Below, one piece after another: positions 47,101 to 58,700 of a DNA stretch of 64,000 nt (the first letter of the stretch is position 1; each line of letters begins with the position of its first letter). The notes under the pieces were generated by a model, which was not told the origin of the DNA, ran no database searches, and saw only the letters and a list, made by a program, of their open reading frames with translations. This stretch comes from Abelmoschus esculentus (lineage: Eukaryota; Streptophyta; Magnoliopsida; Malvales; Malvaceae): NCBI GenBank assembly GCA_035048815.1, contig JAUCBN010000007.1:5091501-5155500 (forward strand). Direction: 5' to 3'. A program made the position numbers and the translations under genes.

Positions 47101-50100
47101 AGAAGAAGCTCTTATAGCTTGCCATATATGGTGTTTACAACTTCCTAGAAAAGCACTTCGTTTGTAGCCAACTTGAGCACCTGTAGTTGGAGATCCTAGA
47201 ATAGTAATTCCTGAACCTTCTGATATTGCAAGAGGCACCTCTGGCGTTCCAACAGGATACTGCACATTAAGAAATATAAACATGTAAACAAACTATTAGA
47301 GCTACCAAAATATTACTGAAATGGATTATAATTTATTGTACAGATATCTATGCGTGTTATATAATACTTGATCCCAATTAGGGCTCATATTACATGACAG
47401 AACAAGGAACTCTTGACCACAAACCTGATAATTGCGGAATATAAATGGCTGAGCTGGCATAACGCTCACCAAAGTCGACACAACAAAAACTTTAGGAATG
47501 TTTTTCACAGCGGATTCAATTAGTAGGTCACCATCCTCATCGGCACACATTTCCTTTAGCAACCTTTCAAACTGATCTGCACTGTGCTGCAATACTCCAT
47601 GTCATATTATCTTCTTGAAACAGGATACTTTGAAAGGTAAAACAAATAAGCTCATGCAAATTATCTATTTTACTATAGCAAAACACCTCTGAAAATGATA
47701 ATAATAACAATATAAAAAGAACTGGTTGCCATGTTTTATTAATTAAAGGCAATATATGGAATGAACAACCCTTTAAGTAAATTATAATAAATCCTCTAAA
47801 ACCCTGAAATATATTGTAGAAACACAAAAGGCTCTCATTTGCTTGAGGTATACTTTCAACGAACTCCACGTCTCTTATTGCATCCACAGACATACATTTT
47901 CAACTATGTTGCTCCGACTCTTCGTTTTTATTCAAGTACCCTTGTCCAGCACATGGGTATGAGAGTATGATCCACCAAGGATCCTCCAAGCACATGGAAA
48001 AATATTTGAAAGAAGAAAACACATCTGACCATGCCCGTATCCGACAATCACACCCGAATCCAAGTAACATAGTTTTCAAGGACAAGATGAACGAAAATCA
48101 GCAGTATCAAAGACAGAAGCACAAATTAGTATAAATGAGAAACTCATACTTTAGATCCATGTACAACAACTCTGAAGCTCTGTGAAGAACTTTTATAAAG
48201 CAGATCCAACTTCTCTCTCCAACTTGCAGCTTCATTATCCTTTGGCACAGATTCAGCGAAAACAAGTTTTCCTACAAAAAGATTTAGAATTTGATAAACA
48301 TATTGAAATATAAATCAAATGTTCTTAAACAGAAAATTTATGCAGCATACTAACCAAGATTTTTGTATATTTCTTCACATTGGTCCAAGGTCATCAACTT
48401 AATACCAAGGGCCACAGCAAGCATGCCTCCAGTTGATGTCCCACAAATAAGGTCAAATAGCTCATGTATTCTCTTTCCAGTTCCCTTCTCGATTTCTTTA
48501 AGGATCTGCACAGTTGCAAGACCTTTCATGCCACCTCCATCCATTGAGAGTATCCGTAGGCCTTGTTTTGGTATCTGTCTTCCTCTTATAGCACGTCTTA
48601 AGTATTCATTCTCTCCTACAAAATAGCATAACTGGATGATTCAAGATCAAAAGATCCCCGAAAGAAGTTAAAAAACAAATGGAAGAAATATACCAAGAAT
48701 TGCCAAGGCACGAGCTGCAGCTTTATTCACACGTGGTTCAGGTGCAACAGTCAGTCTCATGAGAAGCTCCTTCAAGCTTTCAGAGGTGACAAGAACACGG
48801 CGGTTCTCCAGACAGAAGGCCAAATTCCCGACAGCTAACAAAGCAAGCCTTTGCACCTGAATAAATATAAAGGTCCAATTATACATACATTTGATATAAA
48901 AAATAATTTTGATCAGGATAATACCTCTGGGTTTTTATGAGCACAAAGTATTTTTAACGACCTCAAAACATCCTTGGTTAGCATCTTCTGTGCTACAGAA
49001 TCAGATCCAATGGCCAGTGTGACCACAACTTGTAGCACAGAAACCAGTTCTACTGGGTCGGGGGACTTCAAAACAGTTTCAATGGGTTGCATGATATCAC
49101 ATTTCAACAACTGCATTGCCACAGAAACATCTCTACCAAGAGTTGATAGAGCAGAGCAGGCTTGTTCAACCTGACACAAGATAAGAACTATAAAGATACT
49201 GCATAAAATGAATGTTGACACTATTCACAACATGAAAGTAATTCCAGAATACCACATGACGGTTGTCACTGCTTATCATACTTATGAGCTGTCTCACTGC
49301 GTTCTCATCTTTACCAACAACTGCACGATTCCCCTGGTCTTGCATTATTATCTTCACCAGTGCAGAGGCTAGCAAAGGGTGATGACAAGATGAAAAACGG
49401 AATATGAGAGAGAAAAAGGCACTCAGCTTGTGTCTAGATGCACCAAAATAAGAACTATTCTCCATCTGTAGTACAACAAGAGAAGCAGTTATAATCATAA
49501 ATTTATTCTTGCTCATGTGAAAACCATAAGCATGCAAACAGTTAATTGTACCTCTATTTGCACATTCACTGATCTTATATTTTCATCAGCCAGAATTCTG
49601 ATATTTGCAAGGGACAAATTGTGTAGCTTGTGTAAAGGCAAGATTTCAGGAAGAAATTCAAGTGGATTACCAAATAACCTAAGAATTTCTAACTCAGCCA
49701 TAGCCCTGCCATCCAACTGGAGAAAAACATTAGACTAAATGAAACTATATACCCATGAGCTTAAAGAAATAAGTTGATTGTCCATAAAGTGACCTGAAGT
49801 CAAGAAGAGGCCGGACAAGTTTGTTATGTTCCAATGATAGTTCCACCAGCCTGACGCACTGTCTCAGCTCAGCTGCTCATAAATTTGCAACAGAAAAGGT
49901 AAAATTGACAAGTGAAGAAGCAACAGCCTACAGCCTAGACCTTACAAAATTATGAGAAAAAATGTTTCCCCTCCTTATATGAGAATTGCACCTTCATACG
50001 GTGATAAAACTCTCAGGAACATGATTTAGATGTAAAACAGGATTCCTCTTACCAGGAACAGAAACAAGCATGTTGTTGTCAATCCTTAGTACTTTTAAGG

Positions 50101-51077
50101 TTTTTAGTTCACCAAGCTCAGGTGGTAAAACAGAGAGCTTGTTGTGATCAAGATATAGTTTCTCCAGAACAGGCAATTGAGTTAGCTCAAGGGGCAGTGT
50201 CTGTATCAGAAAGCATGCAACCAATGAGTGTCTAACTACTGAAGCAGAGAAAAAGGAACATGTCCAGTTTCTTCATAGATCTTAGTCCAAAATTTATAAT
50301 CTCCATCTAAAACTTTCGTTTCAAGGACTCACTGCTATTCATGCTGATTTCTTCTTCGACTTTCGCACACACAAATTTTCACACCAATGTCTTTTCGTTA
50401 AAAAAAAAAAAAAAAGATCAATTACAAATTAAAAGTAGCCAAGGTCCACACTTAAACTTCCTTGCAATCAATCGCTCCACGTTTCTCAATAAAATCACTT
50501 GACCAATAAAAAACATAAACAAAAAGGCAAAAAAAAAAAAAAAGAAGTAGAGGGAAAATACCGTTAAACCACAACCGCAAAGGCTAAGCAAAGTGATACT
50601 TCTCCAATGGTCACCGCAAACTACTAGACCACTATCACCAGAAGGAACCAAATTCGACCGTAACAACCGAACCAAAACTCCGACTCCGTCACTCTGCTGA
50701 GCTGACCCAACCGCCTTAACCATCGTAACCACCCGCAATGGCTCCCTCCTTTTCTCCACCTTCATTTCCACTCGAACTGAATTCGCATCCGTTTCTCTCA
50801 GTTCGACCGACACCGTATCTTGCGGTACTGGAAGCGCTACCATTAATTGAGATTGCAGCCTTATTGCCACCTGATCTTCGTCATCCCCCGCTACCCAATC
50901 CAGATCGATCCTAAACCCTAGATCTTTCTGATCTTGCGTAGGTGACGGTTTTGGCGAAGACAAGGACGAACTCCCCGGTGCTGCATCGTTTAGATCTTCC
51001 GCGTATTGTTCGTGCCCGTAGTTTAGGGATAAACGGAAGATCTCCGAAGGACGTTTCCATCCTAGTCCCCAAGACAT
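44130..51077 (-). CDS. PLA1: Phospholipase A I: LRR-armadillo-patatin lipase
   Basis: Eighteen exons, 5' to 3': 51077-50562, 50200-50053, 49872-49794, 49705-49552, 49465-49253, 49170-48925, 48856-48694, 48615-48355, 48271-48150, 47586-47425, 47259-47067, 46975-46839, 46522-46384, 46201-45995, 45900-45426, 45341-45125, 45028-44939, 44567-44130; 1319 aa, in frame throughout. Domains: unique N-terminus to about 172; leucine-rich repeats at 173-300 (LPVLEKLYLDHNKLSVLPPEL); ARM-like repeats at 371-506; patatin lipase at 525-800 with oxyanion loop DGGGMKGL (532-539), nucleophile Ser567 in GTSTGG and catalytic Asp759 in QDGA. A C-terminal regulatory region ends RKLRYCCHLPNVK. It hydrolyses acyl groups of phospho- and galactolipids; Arabidopsis PLA-I (At1g61850) contributes to basal jasmonate and Botrytis resistance. 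The plant LRR-ARM-patatin fusion resembles animal iPLA2 in logic. The exon 3 acceptor is a NAGNAG (49872 or 49875). Confidence 0.96.
47904..48072. mobile_element. MITE with 7-bp target-site duplication in PLA-I intron 9
   Basis: Terminal inverted repeats are CTATGTTGCTCCGACTC (47904) and, reverse-complemented, CTATGTTACTTGGATTC (48072). The element is flanked by the direct duplication TTTTCAA at 47897-47903 and 48073-48079. It is 169 bp, has no coding capacity, and lies wholly inside the intron between 47587 and 48149. The superfamily is not certain; hAT or Mutator-like are possible from the TSD length. Confidence 0.85.
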
Positions 51078-52157
51078 TGTGATCGGAAGATCAAAATGCA
51101 ACGAGGAGAGGACTCTGATCCCGATCCGACGGTTGACACGATGCTTCACATTTGAATTTTCTTCACACGTACAAAAAATGGCAAGCAACAACGACGACGA
51201 CGTCGTTCGTTTCTTAGGGTTTATATTTTAAAGAGATTAAGATCGAGGAGCTTAGAGATGATAATACACTGAAGGAACAAAATGGAGCAGACTGTATCTC
51301 TCTATTCCTTCCAGCGAGTTCTTTCTTTCACGCTGTTTTCTTTGCCTATTCTTTCCCGTTCGTCGGACTCGTTTTTAAGAAGGATAGCGCGCCACTGAAA
51401 CGACGTCGCAGAGTTAGGCGGCTATGCAACAAGTGAAAACGACAGCGTATAAACTAGCTTTTGTTTTCGTGTTTTCTGTATGATTTCCCACGTGGGGCGT
51501 AACCGATGGTGATTTTTGGACAGCGTGATTATCTCTATTTGAAATGACATTTCATTTATATGTGAATTTAAATCTGCACAATTGCTTTGTTACCACTAAC
51601 ATTATAAGCATGGCATTTAATTACAGCATTGTAATTACACGTGTGATTTCCAAGTAGCTACCATTTATTTTGCTCATCAATTTAAAGCCGACACAAAGCA
51701 AGACTCAGCTTAAGTTAAAAGGAGTCTGGGCGGCAATAGGCGTAGCCCTTTTTGCCCATGTTTAATATTTTACTATTCCAATAAGAGACACACATAAAGG
51801 CCAAGACCTGAAGCAGAAACTGGCCTGCCAAGCGAGTCTCAACAATCATAGAAAACAACATCCAGGGGTAGGTGACATTGGGTTCCAAGTCAATGTCCAG
51901 GAGTAGGTGACATTCAGTTCAAGTCACCCCGACAAGAGTCGGTTACGGTAGTAAGACACATTGCACTTCCAACAATAGAATTAGAACACATGTTCAAACT
52001 TTGGAGACAATCACGAACTCCAACCATATATCATAAAACGAGCATGGATATAACATGGTCTTAAATTGCTTACAACTGAAATTGGATCAACAATGTTACC
52101 ACTGCCGTTAATAGTATTTAGCAGGGAGTACAATTATGCTTACGAAATCGAAACAAT
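51078..52157. other. PLA-I promoter and MAPDA 3' flank
   Basis: The PLA-I leader and promoter occupy about 51078-51500. Two GACGTC cores (51199-51204, inside the palindrome ACGACGTCGT, and 51402-51407) lie about 200 bp apart and could be bZIP sites. A 35-bp imperfect direct repeat (TCCAGG(G/A)GTAGGTGACATT) occurs at 51861 and 51896. The rest is spacer and probable MAPDA 3' UTR. Confidence 0.5.
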
Positions 52158-54393
52158 TCATAAATCCAGTTTCTCTACGGCTGCTTCAAATGTTGCTCTC
52201 AAATCTGCCTTTACTCCATCATCAGCAAATATGACATCAATAGCTTTTTCAGCAAGCTGAAACATTTCGGTCTTTCCAAGTCCTGGGGGGAAAAGAAGGG
52301 TAAATCATCGATGAGCACACAAACAAATTATTTGTTCTATACCCTTCATACATGCAAGTTATATATTCCACTTACTGAATGCAGAGGCGGCAAGACCGTA
52401 CTCCCCGGAAAGACTGGTAGAGAAAACCCCGGAATCATCTGTGCAGAGAACCAAAGGATGTTTTGCCTTGTAGAGATCAACTACAATACCATTTCACAAA
52501 GTGGATTCGTCTAAATGTCAGAACTCAGAACGAAGCGAAAAAGCAAAACATGCTTGAATCCTCGAGAGTAGCTAATTATATATACTTGCAAAGTAACTAC
52601 TAAAAGAGTTGAAGCAGAAGCATATAAGCCTAACCGAAATGATGAATATCTATCGAAGAAACCGTTTCCGTCCTAATATTGGATGTCAAACAAATCTCAA
52701 CCTGCAAAAGGTTTTTACAAAACGAAAGAGAAGATACAATAAATCAACCTATGTACTAATTGATATATCACACTCAAATCAGTCTATCAAGTAAATGGTT
52801 TTGAAAGTCAGGCATCAACCTACGAACAAAGTGATAAATATCTTACAGGGATTTTCGCTGATTTCAACTTTCTCCAGTTTTCCTTGTCAAAGCAACAAGC
52901 ATGACCAATCCTATGTGGAAGAAAGCCTATCATTGCTTCGATTTCCTCTTGGTTAGGTACCTACAAGCACTAAGATATGAAAGTAAACTCGTCGGTGCCA
53001 TTTCAAATACTAAGAAGCATGCTAGTAGTCTGACAGTTTCGAGAAGTAGGAACAAAAATGCACCTCTCCACAGTGAAGAGTGATATAGAGACCCTGCTCC
53101 CTAGCAAACTTTAATGCAGGCAAGAATGTAGGCCTACATCAGATGCTAATAAAATTTAAAATACATGATCATGGGTAAAGTAGTAAAGAATTAATGGTAT
53201 TCATGACCGACTAGTTAGCGAAGACGAGAAAAAAAGTGTTAGAATATGAGTACCAATTGCCAATGATTGGGTTTCCAGAGAGATCAATGCCGACTACACC
53301 TAAATCCCTCATTTCCAGCGCAAGCTTAACCTAAGACAAGAAACTATAATTATAGTTCTAGAACAAATAACAAACTTTACAGTTTACTCAAACTGCAATC
53401 TTAACATACAGTTTCCATGGCAGCTTCGGTGCTCTCACGACGGTCGATGCTGAGAAGAAACCTAACATATATCTTCTTTTTTGTAGATCCATTAACTGTA
53501 TCGGTCTTCAATCCAGTCGGAGAATAATCAACGTCGACTGAACTGACAGCTCTTAACCCCTCCATCACGGCATCCATATAAGAACGTTTGCTCATTCCTA
53601 TAGAATCATTTCTCTGCACAATGTTTCCATTATTTCATTAGCTCAAAACAAAAACAAAAACACACCCGATGAAACTAAAGCTTCATTAATTCAGGTACCT
53701 TAGGAGTTGTTCTAAGCTCGAGGTATACAACATTCTCGGAAGCAAAATCTTCAATGACCTGTATGTTGAATTAGCAACAAAGTATGAGAGGAATCAATCT
53801 GGATGAATTACGGTAAAAGATACTTTCGAGCTGAAAGCTTCATTACTTCTTTAGTAATCCTTGTAATGGTCGAGTGATCGGTAGTGAGAATGTGGATGAG
53901 GTCAAACAACTTGAACACTTCATGTGGAGAACGATCATCTGAACCGAAAGAAAAAACGGCATATAGGACTAAAGTACTAATTCAATCAATAAAAATTCCC
54001 AACCCCAACCTCACCCAAGTAGCTAAACTCACAACTCCAACTCGAATTTCGATCCAAGATGCCAACGAACAAGTTCGGGTTCTCAAGAATAAAATAGAGG
54101 ACTAAAGCAAAGAACACGGGGAAGAAACACACACACCTTTCATTATAACATTCTTCACATCTGAGAAAACAATGACACCCTTTTCACCCAAATCTCTAGC
54201 AAGTTCACTGTCAAGACAACAAATACATCTAAATTAAACTTTCATAAATCCGAATGGAAAAGACAAATTGAAAACCTAGACAAATAAAGAGAGGGAAAAG
54301 AGGGGTATAAGCTCACAACAGTGTAGAGTTCCTAACTGAACCGTTGAGGTGAGCATGAAGTTCAATCTTTGGCATCGAAACGCACCACTCCAT
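52158..54393 (-). CDS. MAPDA: N6-methyl-AMP deaminase (adenosine-deaminase-like)
   Basis: Eleven exons, 5' to 3': 54393-54317, 54207-54137, 53938-53847, 53758-53699, 53613-53410, 53330-53254, 53133-53064, 52960-52847, 52701-52635, 52480-52376, 52282-52158; 353 aa. The enzyme removes methylamine from N6-methyl-AMP to give IMP, cleaning up nucleotides released by turnover of m6A RNA; it acts in the cytosol. Zinc-site and catalytic residues are all visible: His13-x-His15 (HAHLNG), His214 with Glu217 (HCGE), His237 (HRIGHA), Asp292-Asp293 (CTDDSGVFSTS). The plant-specific stretch RNDSIGMSKRSYMDAVMEGL also matches. The length agrees with Arabidopsis At4g04880 (355 aa). It is arranged head-to-head with PCFS4, as I recall is also the case in Arabidopsis. 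Confidence 0.96.
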
Positions 54394-55748
54394 GTTTTCT
54401 CTGTTCTTAGATTTTGCTTGGTTTTCCTTATCCTGGATTAGCTCAGCTGCAGCGATAACCTTTTTGGAGTTGCGTGCTGGGTTTTTCTACGGGGGCTACG
54501 TTTCGCGATGTGATAGATTGAGGTTTTTTGGGTACTTTTTAAGCTTCTAATCAGACAAGATGGTTAAACAACAGGACAAAAATGTACATAACCCGACAAA
54601 GAAAGGACTGAGAATTTGCAACAATGGGCCTAAAGAGGCATTGACCTAATATTTGTTGGGCTTTTAACAATGCCTGATACCTGAAATCAAGACCCAATAC
54701 GAAAATTAAAAAAAAATACTACTTGATTTGCGATTCGAATTATAATCTAAAAAACTTAGTCTAACTTGAAAATATTTTATTTAAAATTAGAGTTATAAAA
54801 TAAAACTTAAAATAATTTAAATTTTAGTATTTAATGAATTAATTTTTAAAAAAATATTTTTTTTGTCAATATATTATAAAAATATTCTTATTATTACTTT
54901 TTAAGTATTCTCCTTTATCACTTAGTATAAATGTTTTTGAAACCAATATCTTTTAATTGATGTTATAAATATATTCCTATAATGTTTTATAATTTAGGTT
55001 ATAATTATTATATTTTTTAAAAAATAATATAATTAGTTTTAGTTACAATCTAATTTAAATATTACATTTACCAACTTTGTATCAAGTAGTTTGACGTAGT
55101 GATTAAGCATTGAACAAATAATTGAAATAAAAATTTTCAGTTACTAAAGTACAAACATACTAAAACTTCAGTGATCATTAGTGTAATTTATCCTAATAAC
55201 AATAATAATCCCTCATCTCGGAAAAAGAAAGAAAAGGGAAAATTTTACAATGGGCGTCGAACACTACTGAACATTATTAATGTTGAACATTATTAAACAT
55301 TATTAAATTAATTAATAAAAATTTAAAATGTCAAGGATTCAGTATGTAATTAACAAAATATGATAAACTCAACATATAATTAATAATTATATGATTAATT
55401 CTTTAGATTTTTATTTTTTATAAATTAATTTAATAATATTCAACGGTGTTCAATATTAATAATATTCGACTTGACTCATTCAAACAAAAGTACCAGACTC
55501 GTATTTGTAAGTTGTAACACACTAAAACATCATCTTTTTCTTGTTTGATGCTGACAATAAAAAACCCTAATTTAATCCTCATCGATTCACCATGGGCCGC
55601 AACCCCTAATCCATTTACCGTATCTGCTGATTCTTTCTCTGATACATCATACATGTATGGAATCAGAGAAAATCGCACTTTCCCGGGAAAAAAAACTAGA
55701 AATTTCTTAATTCCTCCCTAAACCAATAACAACAGTAGCAATAACAGC
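54394..55748. other. Shared upstream region of divergent MAPDA and PCFS4
   Basis: MAPDA leader is near 54394-54560; PCFS4 leader is near 55640-55748. The middle (54700-55460) is very AT-rich and contains a probable MITE-like foldback (55256-55470). A frame on the minus strand at 55430-55678 has no recognisable domain. Confidence 0.5.
55256..55470. mobile_element. Probable AT-rich MITE-like foldback upstream of PCFS4
   Basis: The left end GTCGAACACTACTGAACATT and the reverse complement of the right end (GTCGAATATTATTAATATTG) begin alike and both run through TTGAACA/TTGAATATTATTAAATTAATT. The centre is an AT-rich near-palindrome. About 215 bp, non-coding. No clear target-site duplication, so confidence is moderate. 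Confidence 0.5.
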
Positions 55749-58700
55749 ATGGCCCTATCCAATGAAGTAGCGCAAAAGCAACTGCCGTCTATATCGGAAC
55801 GGTTTAAGGCTTTATTGAAGCAACGGGAAGATGAACTCATGGTTTCCGGTAGTGTTACTGATGGCGACACGGGGGAAGCACTGACTACGGAGGAGATTGT
55901 TCAGATTTACGAGATTGTGTTATCGGAACTAACTTTTAATTCGAAGCCGATAATTACTGATCTCACGATCATTGCCGGTGAACAGCGAGAGCACAGCGAA
56001 GGCATTGCAGGCGCTATTTGCGCACGGATAATTGAGGTTAGTTAAAATTAGGTTTTCGGTTGTACCTGCCAAGTAATTTTAACACTTTAAATATTGATTT
56101 GAAATGTATTGCTGTCAGGTTCCAGTAGAGCAGAAACTTCCTTCTTTATATCTATTAGATAGCATTGTGAAAAACATTGGCCGAGAATATGTTAGGTATT
56201 TCTCTTCCCGTTTGCCAGAGGTGAGTCAATGGTAATTTATTTTCATGAACTTCATTTCTTTACTATTAGCTTGATATTGATTGCTCTTATTTAGTTAATT
56301 ATTTTGGTTTTCATTCTCTTAGGTATTTTGTGAGGCATACAGGCAAGTTAATCCTAATTTGCATCCTGCAATGCGCCATTTATTTGGGACATGGTCTTCA
56401 GTGTTTCCGACTTCTGTCCTCTGTAAAATCGAGATGCAGTTGCAATTTTCTCAATCGGCAAACCAACAATCATCTGCTGTAACTTCCTTGCAGTCTTCAG
56501 AATCGCCTCGTCCGATACATGGCATACATGTTAATCCTAAGTACTTGCGGCAGTTGGAACAACATTCGGGTGCAGATGGTGTAAGCTATGCAAAACCCTT
56601 TCCTTTGTAGAATTGTATCCACTATTTTATTGTAGATTATTGCACATTGCTCTATTCTGTAGTTGTATGCACATGCATTGATTAGGATATAACCGCAAAT
56701 CATGCTTTTCTTTTGAAAATTTCTTTGAACTAGATGCTGCTAGAAGTTATAGATCCTTTCGACAGAATCACTTTTGGTGCTTAAGAAAAGTGATAACTTA
56801 AAGTTGAATTGGATTGTGATCAGTTGGTATAGGCTAGGCTGGAAAGGGTAGAGTTGCTGGGATGTTAGAACAATTGATGTGTTAAGATTTTTTTTTTTGT
56901 GCTAAGTTATTTGCTGAGAATTAGTTGGAACATCATTATGAGATGAGAGCTTAACATGGGACTACAGCAAGTGAAAATACGGCTTGTTTTTTCCTCTGTT
57001 CAGTATTTGGTGAGCAGCATTTAGTTCTAGAACTTAAAGAGAAGAACAATGGAGGTCAAGAAGAGCAAGTGATCCATAAGTGCAATTTCTTCAACAAACT
57101 TGCAAATCTAAAATCTAATTCTATTGTATCACTAACAACTGGGTTATTAACTTATTATTCTGTTTTGAGGGAATGTGATGGAAAGGTTTATTGTCTTTTC
57201 CACTGTGCTTAATATGGTTTTGGCGATTCTTTTTCCCTTCCTGCTCCATTTCAACTTTGTGTTGAGCCTTGTGCTTCTTGTTAAATTTTGTTTAGAATGT
57301 CTTTCTTTTGACACAGATCATATACCTATTGATTAAGATTTTTAGTTTTGACTAATAAACGTGCTGGGAAATCTTTTTAAAACGTATGTTTCCCTGTCAT
57401 TGTATACGCATCTAGATATCATATGCTTGCTTTGTACAAAATAGCATCTAAAGTGTGAAATATTCTTGATCATTGCAGAATACTCAGCATGTAAGAGGCA
57501 TGCCTGCTGGTAAAAAAACGTATGGTCAAAAACATACCATTGGATACAATGGATTTGATTCTGATCATACTGAGGTTCCATCCTCACGTGTTGGTGTGCA
57601 AAGATTGAGCTCGACTGGAAATGTTGGGCGTACTTCTCTTGCAATTGGGGCCAACAAGCCACAACATTTTTCATCTTCCAGAGTTTCAAGACCCTTCTCA
57701 CCGTCAACTATTGGATCTGATGGACTTCTATCATCAGAAGTTGATGGTCTGCCATCAGATGGTTCTCCCAGAAGGTTTGCTGAGATAGCCTCTCCATCTC
57801 AATCTGGCTTTGATTTTGGACGTGGAGGAGGAACCACCAGAGATGAGGAAACAAGGGAGTGGCAGAAGAACTTTCATGGCAATTACCATAATTCTTCCGA
57901 AAGTTCTTTGAATGCATACAAACTTAGTAATGGAAATGAGCGCCAAACACTCAGGGCTTTGATAGATGCATATGGTAATGATAGAGGAAAAGGAATGTCT
58001 AACAGCAATCCTGGACATGTTGAACGGCTGGATGTAAATGGATTGGGCAATAAGGTGGCTCAAAGATCATGGCAGAATACTGAAGAGGAGGAGTTTGATT
58101 GGGAAGATATGAGCCCGACATTAGCAGATCGAAGGGGTAATGAATTTTCAGTGTCATCTGTTCCAACTTTTGGAAGTATTGGAGCAATACCTGCTGGACT
58201 AGATTCTAGTAGTAGGAGCGGTCTCACCCTTGTTGATGATTCTTCAACAATTCCTGAAGATGCAGTTCCTTCCTTGAGTGTATGCTAGTTCAACTTTTAT
58301 CTATTCCCTTTGTTGTTCAAGCTTCCTTGTTTAGTATTAATACAACTCAAGATATTTATGTACTTGGAAAAACTTGTGTCTTCTCCCTCTCTTTTTTTCT
58401 ACTTATGTAGATTTGCGGCTATTCTTGTTTTCTCCACAGTTGTTACTTGAAACGACCGACTTCTAACTTAATTTTTTGTAGTTGATTCACCAATAAAATC
58501 TCATAAATCATGAGGATTTGTGTACTGATGCACCCTGTTTGGCTTTTATATGCGTTTTCTTTCTCTTTTGTTCAGTCCATTCTGGATTTCTGGACACCAT
58601 TTTCTTTTATCAATTTATATATTTGTGGTGTCTTTCTATGTATTTGACACTCATGTAGTTGGTTGTTATATTCCATTTTACATTTACATGTTTTAATATG

